A DNA stretch of 39,196 bases from an uncultured Oxalicibacterium sp. (GTDB taxonomy: Bacteria; Pseudomonadota; Gammaproteobacteria; Burkholderiales; Burkholderiaceae_D), in contig NZ_CAJYMD010000029.1 of assembly GCF_913776015.1 (NCBI RefSeq), positions 1-39,196 on the forward strand. The letters are read 5' to 3'. Position 1 is the first letter of the stretch. Every line of letters begins with the position of its first letter. Under the pieces are notes generated by a model that was not told the origin of the DNA, searched no databases, and was given only the letters and a program-made list of their open reading frames with translations. A program made the translations under genes and the position numbers. Below are positions 32,737-39,196 of this stretch, in pieces.

Positions 32737-34275
32737 ATGACGCTCTCGACTCGCTTGAAACGCTGGCTGTTTCTCATTCACCGCTGGCTCGGCATCGTTG
32801 CCTGCCTGTTCTTTGCAATGTGGTTCATCTCGGGCGTCGTCATGATGTATGTCGGCTATCCGAAGCTGACCGAACGGGAGCGTCTGCTGCACCTCCCTGC
32901 GCTGGCAGCGCAGGAAGCATTGCTGTCGCCGGCGCAAGCTCTCGATAGAGCGGGCCTGCAAGGTCCGTTGCAGGATCTGCGTCTTGCCAATGCACGAGGC
33001 GGCCAACCGGTCTATCTGGTCACACCGGAGAAGGCGCCTGCTTCTGCCGGCCAGAAGCAGGCTCGAAGGATGGACGTTGTCATGGTCGATGCCAGGACAG
33101 GCAAGCGCTTGACGGATGTCGATCAAACCCTGGTAATGGCATCGGCCCGTGCCTATGCCGGTCAAGACGTGCCACTGCGGTACGACGGCACCGTAATGGA
33201 AGATGCCTTCACGCATTCGCGCGCGCTGGATGCGCATCGGCCCTTGCATCTGGTCCAGCTCGCCGATCCCGATCACACGCTGCTCTATGTATCCGGCAGG
33301 ACAGGGGAAGTGGTGCGCGATGCCACGCGCAACGAGCGCATCTGGAACTACGCCGGTGCGTGGATACATTGGCTCTATCCATTCCGCGGCAACGTCTTCG
33401 AAAACTGGTGGACCGACATCGTAATCTGGCTATCGATTGGCGGCACCATACTGGCATTGACTGGCACCGTTGTCGGCACCCTGCGATGGCGCTTTGCCAA
33501 ACCCTACCGGAGCGGCTCACGTTCGCCGTATCAGACAGGCATGATGCGCTGGCATCACATCGTCGGACTGCTGTTCGCGCTCATCACCATCACCTGGATT
33601 TTCAGCGGACTGATGTCGATGAATCCGTGGCGGATTTTCGACAGCGCTGCCGCACCATTGCGAACCACAGAAATGCAGGGCGGTACGTTGACACTAACGG
33701 CGCTGGATCGCGCACCTGCCGATCTGCTGAAAGCGACGGACAGTCCGATCAGCGAGCTGCGCTGGATGCGAACCTTGGGCGCAAATGCCGTCGTGGCCTA
33801 CGGAGGCAATGGCTCATCCACATTGCTGGATAGTCAGACAGCCACGCCACGCATGATCGATGAGCAGGCGTTGATCACAGCAGGTAGCAAGCTGCTGCCA
33901 TATCCCGTAGCCAAGGTCGAAAAGCTCGAGCGCTACGATCTTTACTACTACGCACGCGACCCGCACACCATGATGGGCGGCACCGAAAAGCCGCTGCCGA
34001 TCCTGCGCCTGATCTTCAACGATCCCTACGCGACCTGGGTCCATCTCGACCTGCAAACCGGCGCCGTCCTTGGCAAGACAGACAGCTATCGTCGCACCAA
34101 CCGCTGGCTGTTCGCCATGCTGCATAGCTGGGACTGGCTGCCCCTGCTGGATCGTCGTCCACTCTGGGACGTACTGCTCATTTCACTCAGTCTTGGCGGT
34201 GCCGCACTGAGCATCACCGGCGTGATCATCGGTTGGCGACGCCTCGGCAAGAAGCTGCGCACCCACCACGCCTGA
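32737..34275 (+). CDS. PepSY-associated transmembrane protein (putative metal-chelate reductase)
   Basis: A 512-residue inner-membrane protein of the PepSY_TM family. It shows four groups of hydrophobic helices: RWLFLIHRWLGIVACLFFAMWFISG at the N-terminus, a pair at about 235-300 (including MMRWHHIVGLLFALITITWIFSGL), and a C-terminal helix near SLGGAALSITGVIIGW, with two large periplasmic parts between. Conserved histidines in the first (IHRW), central (RWHH) and last (LHSWDW) helix areas could bind heme, as in FoxB-like siderophore reductases. It probably reduces or processes the metal complex imported by the neighbouring receptors. It starts 8 bp after receptor 1 and is followed by receptor 2 after 29 bp. 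Confidence 0.88.
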   Translation: MTLSTRLKRWLFLIHRWLGIVACLFFAMWFISGVVMMYVGYPKLTERERLLHLPALAAQEALLSPAQALDRAGLQGPLQDLRLANARGGQPVYLVTPEKAPASAGQKQARRMDVVMVDARTGKRLTDVDQTLVMASARAYAGQDVPLRYDGTVMEDAFTHSRALDAHRPLHLVQLADPDHTLLYVSGRTGEVVRDATRNERIWNYAGAWIHWLYPFRGNVFENWWTDIVIWLSIGGTILALTGTVVGTLRWRFAKPYRSGSRSPYQTGMMRWHHIVGLLFALITITWIFSGLMSMNPWRIFDSAAAPLRTTEMQGGTLTLTALDRAPADLLKATDSPISELRWMRTLGANAVVAYGGNGSSTLLDSQTATPRMIDEQALITAGSKLLPYPVAKVEKLERYDLYYYARDPHTMMGGTEKPLPILRLIFNDPYATWVHLDLQTGAVLGKTDSYRRTNRWLFAMLHSWDWLPLLDRRPLWDVLLISLSLGGAALSITGVIIGWRRLGKKLRTHHA

Positions 34276-34304
34276 AATCCATCCCATCCTTTTTGAACAT
34301 TCTC

Positions 34305-36410
34305 ATGCATACCATCCCATTTCACCGTCATCCGCTGGTGCTTTCCATCGCACTGGGCCTTGCTCATACCCATACGCTTGCTGCCGACACGGTCACGACA
34401 CTGCCAACCATTTCCGTCGAAGGCGGTCAGCAAGGCGCACTGCAACAGCCTGCCACCACAGGTAGCCGCCTCAAGCTGACACCGTTGCAAACACCTGCCA
34501 GTATCGACGTCATCACGCGCGACCAGATCGAGGAACGCGGCGACAGCAATATCAGCGATGCGATCACGCGCAGCACGGGCATCACGTCGATGGCGCATCC
34601 GGGCAACGGCAATAGTTCGCTGTCCGCACGCGGCTTTACCGACAGCACGTCAGTCATGCGACTGTATGACGGTACACGCCAGTATGGCGGCGTCGGGGTG
34701 ACGTTTCCGTTCGATACCTGGTCGATCGATCACATCGAAGTATTGCGCGGCCCGGCTTCCGTCATCTATGGCGAAGGGGCCATTGGTGGTGTCGTCAATA
34801 TCGTGCCGAAAAAACCGACACAAGGGGTAATACAGAACGAAGTACAAGCCACTGTCGGCACTGACAACACGCAGCGCCTCGGCCTGGGTAGCGGTGGCGC
34901 CATCAACGACAAACTATCTTATCGTGTCGATCTGAGTGGCGAGCGCTCCGATGGCTGGGTCAATAGGGGCGATTCACGCAATCTCACCTTTTCTGGTGCA
35001 TTGCGTCTCGACGTGTCACCGGATTTGTATTTCCAGCTCAGTCACGCGCAAGGGCGACAAGAACCGATGCGCTACTTCGGTACGCCTTTAGTCAATGGTC
35101 GCCAGCTTTCCGCCTTGCGTGAACAGAACTACAACGTCGCGGACAGCAGCATCGTGTTCAACGATCGCTGGACACAAGTGGCCATGGAATGGACACCCAA
35201 CGCCGATGTCACCGTACGCAGCAAGCTGTATCTGATCGATAGCAAGCGGCACTGGCGCAATACCGAGAATTACGCTTACGACAATGCGACCGGCCTCATC
35301 AATCGCAGTGGCGACACGGAGATCTTTCACGATCAGGCCGAGATCGGCAACACGACCGACGCGACGTTTCGCAATCGTGTCTTTGGTTTGAAGAATCAGG
35401 TATCGGTCGGCGTCGATGTCAGTGCGAGCAGCTTCCAGCATCGTAATAACGGCTACAGCGGCACGCCCAACCCCGCCAGCGTCGATCCATTCAATCCGGT
35501 CGCAGGCAATTATGGCAATTCGGTTGCCGTTCCTGCCTATCGCAACAAGGCCGATCAATTCGCGGTGTTTGCAGAAGACCGCATCGAATTGTCCGACAAG
35601 TGGTCGGTCATCGGCGGCTTGCGCTACGACCATGCTGACGTCTCGCGCACCAATCTGATGAACGGCACTCAAGCCTTTGCGCGCACTTACACCAATGTCG
35701 GCTGGCGTCTGGGTACGGTCTATGCCGTCACGCCAGATCTCTCGCTGTATGGGCAATATGCGGAAGCTGCCGATCCGGTCGGCACGTTGCTGATGATTAC
35801 GGCTGTCAACAGCGCATTCAATCTTTCCAGGGGCAAGCAACTTGAAGTAGGCATCAAGCAGGCATTTGCCGATCGCAAGGGTGAGTGGACGCTGGCTGCG
35901 TACGAAATACGCAAGAACGATTTGCTTGCGCGCGACACGGTCAACCAGCCCGTGCAGGTAGGGCAACAATCTTCTCGCGGGATCGAGGCGGCTTTCTCGC
36001 TCGCATTCGCCAAAAACTGGAAAATCGATGTCAATGCGACCGTGCTGGATGCAAGGTACGACGACTTCAGTCTCAATGGCGTCGTGCTGGATGGCAAGAC
36101 ACCACCCAACGTCGCCGAGAAACTGGCCAATGTCTGGCTGAGCTGGAATGTCCAGCCAAACTGGCTGCTCAGTGGCGGCATGCGCTTCGTGGGCAAACGC
36201 TATGCGGATCGCGCCAACACCAAGACACTACCCGGTTACGCAACCACCGACCTGGCATTGCAATGGAAGGCTGATCGCGCCACTACCGTTGCCTTGCGCG
36301 GCTTTAACGTGTTTGACAAGGCCTACTTCACCACCGCCTATTACAACGACAGCCAGTGGTTCTACGGCATGGGGCGACGTGTGGAGCTCAGCGTGCATCA
36401 CCGCTTCTGA
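34305..36410 (+). CDS. TonB-dependent outer membrane receptor 2
   Basis: A 701-residue receptor from the ATG at 34305 (MHTIPFHRHP). No good ribosome-binding site precedes it; translation may be coupled to the PepSY gene. A signal peptide ends near LAA-DT (about 27). TLPTISVEGG is the probable TonB box. The plug contains TGSRLKLTPLQTPASIDVITRDQIEERG, IEVLRGPASVIYGEGAIGGVVNIVPKKP, the classical siderophore-receptor pattern, and the barrel ends VHHRF with terminal phenylalanine. It resembles receptor 1 in the plug (SRL-LTP--TPA-) but is far from identical, so the two probably recognise different ligands. Confidence 0.92.
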   Translation: MHTIPFHRHPLVLSIALGLAHTHTLAADTVTTLPTISVEGGQQGALQQPATTGSRLKLTPLQTPASIDVITRDQIEERGDSNISDAITRSTGITSMAHPGNGNSSLSARGFTDSTSVMRLYDGTRQYGGVGVTFPFDTWSIDHIEVLRGPASVIYGEGAIGGVVNIVPKKPTQGVIQNEVQATVGTDNTQRLGLGSGGAINDKLSYRVDLSGERSDGWVNRGDSRNLTFSGALRLDVSPDLYFQLSHAQGRQEPMRYFGTPLVNGRQLSALREQNYNVADSSIVFNDRWTQVAMEWTPNADVTVRSKLYLIDSKRHWRNTENYAYDNATGLINRSGDTEIFHDQAEIGNTTDATFRNRVFGLKNQVSVGVDVSASSFQHRNNGYSGTPNPASVDPFNPVAGNYGNSVAVPAYRNKADQFAVFAEDRIELSDKWSVIGGLRYDHADVSRTNLMNGTQAFARTYTNVGWRLGTVYAVTPDLSLYGQYAEAADPVGTLLMITAVNSAFNLSRGKQLEVGIKQAFADRKGEWTLAAYEIRKNDLLARDTVNQPVQVGQQSSRGIEAAFSLAFAKNWKIDVNATVLDARYDDFSLNGVVLDGKTPPNVAEKLANVWLSWNVQPNWLLSGGMRFVGKRYADRANTKTLPGYATTDLALQWKADRATTVALRGFNVFDKAYFTTAYYNDSQWFYGMGRRVELSVHHRF

Positions 36411-36570
36411 TGATGGCGACAGGCACGGGCAATTATTTCGACGTAGAAGTCCCTTATGTATGCCGAGCCATGGCAAGCGATACCGCCGTGACGGAAACTT
36501 GCCTGCCCACATCGTGTCAACCAAGGCGGTCGCCGCGCCGCCCCTCAATCACCAGACTTAAAGGAAATCC
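36411..36570 (+). other. Gap between TonB receptor 2 and the SCO gene
   Basis: 160 bp without a clear gene. A short frame (ATG near 36469) would end inside the SCO start region and contains two cysteines (TCLPTSC), but it lacks CPFC and RAPP. AAAGGAA lies seven bases before the SCO start. No terminator is seen, so read-through from receptor 2 is possible. Confidence 0.4.
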
Positions 36571-37185
36571 ATGGCCCTACCCGTTTCGTTCGGCATGACA
36601 TCGAAAACCCCGTCGTCGCTACATGTTTATGTGCTGGCGCTCCTCGTTTCGCTTTTTCTTCTCGGTTGTGAACGTCCCGCGCCGCCGACCTCATCCGTCA
36701 AGCTGAAGGGCGCATTGGACGCCGATTTCACACTGCAGGATCCAGACGGCAACAAGGTGTCACTTTCGGACTTCAAAGGCAAGGCCGTGTTGCTGTTTTT
36801 CGGCTTCGTGCATTGCCCCGATGTCTGTCCGACGGCATTGGGACGCGCCGCCATGGTCAAACAGTTGCTGGAAAAGGATGCCGACCGATTGCAGGTCATT
36901 TTTGTATCACTCGATCCCGCGCGGGATACACCGCAGATTCTGCGCGAATACACCGCCGCGTTCGGCAGTGACTTTCTCGGCCTGACTTCGGACGAAAAAA
37001 CAATCGAGGACACCGCCAAGGCATTTGGCATCGTGTACAAAAAGGTCCCGACAAAAGAGTCCTACACCATCGACCACTCGACGATCTCGTATCTGTTTGC
37101 ACCTTCGGGAAAAGCGGATGCCATCATCAAGGCCGAAGCGTCTGCGGAAGAAGTGGCACGCGACGTACGACGTATCCTGAAGTAG
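36571..37185 (+). CDS. SCO1/SenC family copper chaperone lipoprotein
   Basis: A 204-residue periplasmic lipoprotein with a thioredoxin fold that works in loading the Cu(A) centre of cytochrome c oxidase and in redox control of its thiols. The signal peptide ends in a lipobox LFLLGC with the lipidated cysteine at 33. The copper ligands are C82 and C86 (HCPDVC) and H169 (YTIDHST). FSLDPARDTP-type residues (SLDPARDTP) are also typical. The ATG has AAAGGAA upstream. As the last gene of the copper locus it provides a partner for the PCu(A)C chaperone encoded at its start. Confidence 0.95.
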   Translation: MALPVSFGMTSKTPSSLHVYVLALLVSLFLLGCERPAPPTSSVKLKGALDADFTLQDPDGNKVSLSDFKGKAVLLFFGFVHCPDVCPTALGRAAMVKQLLEKDADRLQVIFVSLDPARDTPQILREYTAAFGSDFLGLTSDEKTIEDTAKAFGIVYKKVPTKESYTIDHSTISYLFAPSGKADAIIKAEASAEEVARDVRRILK

Positions 37186-37413
37186 CGCGTGCAGCAGCAT
37201 CAGAAAGAATGTGCGGTTGCCACCGGTGCGAGTCAGTGCCTACGCGCTGCCGCACCTTTCTTGCAAGCGCATGCGCCTGCCTAACAGCAAATGAAACGCC
37301 TTACGGAAGTATCCCGACATGGCAAACATGTCATTGCTTTCTTTGCATCTTGAAAGAGTCGCAAGACACGTGGCGGGTTAAGCCGACCCATCCATTTCTG
37401 ATGGCATTCACGC
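37186..37413. other. Convergent gap, nothing recognised
   Basis: 228 bp between the SCO gene and a convergent small gene. No terminator of standard form and no supported open frame were seen. Confidence 0.5.
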
Positions 37414-37623
37414 TTAGCGCATCAACGAAAACAGATCGTCCTGCTGGTGATTGGCGTGGCCGGGGCGCTGAAGATTCCCCTTGATATCGCAGCGCAGCAC
37501 TTCGCAATTGCGGTAAACCTGCCGCAACTTTCGTTCGGCGTCGTGTCGATCATGCCCACCAATGATGATGCTTCTGAGGCATTGACCTTCTCTGGTTCTC
37601 AGTGAAAAATCGTACTTCAACAT
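37414..37623 (-). CDS. Small hypothetical protein (Oxalobacteraceae-like)
   Basis: A 69-residue protein from the ATG at 37623 (MLKYDFSLRTREGQ), which has a strong ribosome-binding site (GGAAAGGGAA upstream). The sequence continues IIIGGHDRHDAERKLRQVYRNCEVLRCDIKG: two short strands and an amphipathic helix with the DRxDAERKLRQ(V/I)YRxC pattern that I associate with small orphan proteins of this bacterial family. Function unknown. No signal peptide or membrane segment. The upstream frame to 37704 is less likely. It is divergent from the DUF6139-like gene. Confidence 0.7.
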   Translation of the reverse strand: MLKYDFSLRTREGQCLRSIIIGGHDRHDAERKLRQVYRNCEVLRCDIKGNLQRPGHANHQQDDLFSLMR

Positions 37624-37883
37624 CCCATTTCCCTTTCCGTGCGGATTTGGCACACCGCTCTTTGTGCATCCGATGTTACGTGACATTCCGTAACGCACCG
37701 ACATCTTTCATTTTTATCGCCTACTCTGAGAACAAGCCGCATGGCTCCCAAAGTCTGCGCAGTTTCTTGTCGGACATGTCGTTGTAGCAAGGAATGGACC
37801 AGATGCAAGGTCTTTTTCCGCGCAACCTTTGTTTGTCAACGCGGTCACAAAGGACCGTTCACTACTTCAGGAGGAATCTCGTC

Positions 37884-38135
37884 ATGCGCGTCGATATCTA
37901 CAAGCGAGCAGAACATGCAGGTCATTTTTCCTATCTTGCCGTACCAGAAGGCAAGACCATCCCCGAAGAAGCGATCAATACCGACTGGGAACTCGACACA
38001 CGCAGCGTGGACGTCGATGATGATGCAACCCAGCTCGAAGTCTTTGCCATCGACAATCCGCACGAACAGATCAGCGCCAAAGGTTACGCCATCACCAGCA
38101 TCAAGGAATTGCAGGACGGCGCTGCACCAACCTGA
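37884..38135 (+). CDS. DUF6139-like small protein
   Basis: An 83-residue acidic protein from the ATG at 37884, with AGGAGGAA at 37869-37876. It begins MRVDIYKRAEHAGHFSYLAVPEGKTIPEEAINTDWEL and ends in ISAKGYAITSIKELQDG, a pattern common to a small family of Burkholderiales proteins (I recall DUF6139). No enzymatic motif, signal peptide or membrane helix is visible. Function unknown. The next gene begins 123 bp downstream on the same strand. Confidence 0.75.
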   Translation: MRVDIYKRAEHAGHFSYLAVPEGKTIPEEAINTDWELDTRSVDVDDDATQLEVFAIDNPHEQISAKGYAITSIKELQDGAAPT

Positions 38136-38258
38136 TTCCGCGTCATGATTCGGCACACCGCTTTCGCAACGTGCCGTAACCACCCTTGTTTGCATCCTGC
38201 GGTGTCGCTTCAACGGCACCGCACCTTTATCGTTGTTATCGAGAAAGGTTGATTTCGC

Positions 38259-39196
38259 ATGTCTTCATCCATTGCCTCATTCCCACGCGCTTCTCGCCTG
38301 TCACTTTCCAGCCATGCCATGGGTCTTGCTCTGTTTGCAGCGGTCCTCCCTGCCGAAGCGCTCGAGCTGCGTACCGAAGTGCTGGCCAAAGGCCTCAACC
38401 ATCCTTGGGCGATTGCCTTCATCGATGACAAAAACATGCTGGTGACCGAACGCCCAGGCCGCCTGCAACTGGTGCAGCCGGGCAAACCCCTGGTCACCGT
38501 CAGCGGCTTGCCGAAAATCGAGGCGGGTGGACAGGGCGGCTTGCTCGATATCATCGTCGACAGCAAGTTCGCGACCAATCGCACCGTTTATTTCTGCTAC
38601 AGCGAGGCCGCCAACGACAAGACCGGTGGCAGCGGCAACTCGACCGCGCTGGCGTCGGCCAGATTGTCCGACGATGGCAAGGCACTCGATAACGTAAAGG
38701 TACTGTTCAGCCAGCAACCCAAATACCGCAGCGCGCTGCACTTCGGCTGCCGCATCGTGGAAAACCCGGACGGGACGCTATTTCTCGGTCTTGGTGACCG
38801 CTCGCATCGCATGCAGGATGCGCAAACGCTAGACAATCATCACGGCAAGATCGTGCGCATTCGCAAGGATGGCAGCGTGCCACCCGACAATCCCTACGTG
38901 AAAACACAAGGCGCCTTGCCCGAAATCTGGAGCATCGGCCATCGCAACATCCAGGGCGCGGTGCGCGGGAGTAACGGCGGCTTATGGATTCACGAGCACG
39001 GCCCGCAGGGTGGCGATGAAGTCAATCGCATCGAACCCGGCAAAAACTATGGCTGGCCCGTCATCACCTATGGCGAACAATACGGTGGCGGCAAGATCGG
39101 TGACGGCATTACGACCAAGGCCGGCATGGAACAGCCGGTGCACCAGTGGACGCCCTCGATCGGCCCATCCGGCATGGCGCTATTACAAAGCGACCG
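38259..39196 (+). CDS. PQQ-dependent sugar dehydrogenase (partial, C-terminus beyond the right edge)
   Basis: An exported soluble aldose/sorbosone dehydrogenase-type beta-propeller. It is open from the ATG at 38259 to the window end (312 codons present; such proteins are about 370-390 residues). A signal peptide ends near AEA-LE (about 32). Typical elements are LNHPWAIAFIDDKNMLVTERPGRLQLV, GGQGGLLDI, IWSIGHRNIQGAV and IHEHGPQGGDEVNRIEPGKNYGWPVITYGE; the histidine of GHRN is at the place of the catalytic base and the later basic residues of the PQQ site are beyond the edge. AAAGG lies upstream. It oxidises sugars in the periplasm if PQQ is available. Confidence 0.93.
   Translation, partial: MSSSIASFPRASRLSLSSHAMGLALFAAVLPAEALELRTEVLAKGLNHPWAIAFIDDKNMLVTERPGRLQLVQPGKPLVTVSGLPKIEAGGQGGLLDIIVDSKFATNRTVYFCYSEAANDKTGGSGNSTALASARLSDDGKALDNVKVLFSQQPKYRSALHFGCRIVENPDGTLFLGLGDRSHRMQDAQTLDNHHGKIVRIRKDGSVPPDNPYVKTQGALPEIWSIGHRNIQGAVRGSNGGLWIHEHGPQGGDEVNRIEPGKNYGWPVITYGEQYGGGKIGDGITTKAGMEQPVHQWTPSIGPSGMALLQSD

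Noticed and set aside
36469-36598. Possible third copper leader peptide ahead of the SCO gene
   Set aside because: The frame has two cysteines (TCLPTSC) but neither CPFC nor RAPP, no hydrophobic N-terminus and no ribosome-binding site.
1-39196. Insertion sequences, phage genes, CRISPR arrays, tRNA or rRNA genes
   Set aside because: No transposase, integrase, repeat-spacer array or cloverleaf sequence was recognised; the sRNA pair is the only sizeable repeat noticed.

Overview
The window (39,196 bp, GC-rich, densely packed) looks like chromosomal DNA of a betaproteobacterium of the order Burkholderiales, most likely the Oxalobacteraceae (Herminiimonas/Janthinobacterium-like). This is inferred from the gene mix (DUF3717, DUF6139 and DUF2946 small proteins, an argS - SPOR - dsbA - SDR run, a post-SET-bearing SET protein) and from codon habits, not from a database match. 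No rRNA, tRNA, insertion sequence, phage gene or CRISPR array was found. Both ends cut genes: bioD at the left edge and a PQQ-type sugar dehydrogenase at the right edge.

Layout. 1-3645: leftward operon ychJ-like - bioA - bioF - bioD, every junction a 4-base ATGA overlap (biotin synthesis). 3798-6245: two metallo-beta-lactamase-fold hydrolases and a small cysteine-rich protein. 6354-10387: leftward argS - SPOR protein - dsbA - terminator - SDR. 10652-12113: rightward TerC and a GNAT acetyltransferase, separated by a strong terminator. 12124-14917: leftward SulP anion transporter - DUF2062 - gamma-glutamylcyclotransferase-like protein. 15059-21337: DUF3717, B12-binding radical SAM, M15 peptidase, CorA, FAD dehydrogenase and SET protein. 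21384-22064: intergenic region with two tandem copies of a small RNA gene. 22065-28640: housekeeping and small enzyme genes (tag, a TIGR03862-type flavoprotein, AI-2E-type permease, creA, ABM monooxygenase, DUF3144, VOC, DUF2238, flavin reductase). 28815-37185: a rightward copper locus. 37414-39196: two small hypothetical genes and the truncated sugar dehydrogenase.

Two regions stand out. The first is the small-RNA pair (about 21709-21771 and 21915-21977). Each copy has its own sigma70-like promoter, a 5' stem-loop of 8 base pairs whose 9-nt loop displays the anti-Shine-Dalgarno motif of 16S rRNA (CCUCCUUU), and a rho-independent terminator. They look like translation-interfering RNAs, probably related to what has been called betaproteobacteria toxic small RNA.

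The second is the copper locus. Two DUF2946 genes, each with a CPFC motif and a C-terminal RAPP motif, match the copper-responsive upstream regulator CruR described in Bordetella. The first precedes a small unknown protein and a PCu(A)C copper chaperone. The second precedes TonB receptor - PepSY membrane protein - TonB receptor - SCO. The whole set is co-directional with short gaps, so it may form one transcript with two successive copper-sensing attenuators that feeds copper uptake and Cu(A)-type cytochrome oxidase assembly.
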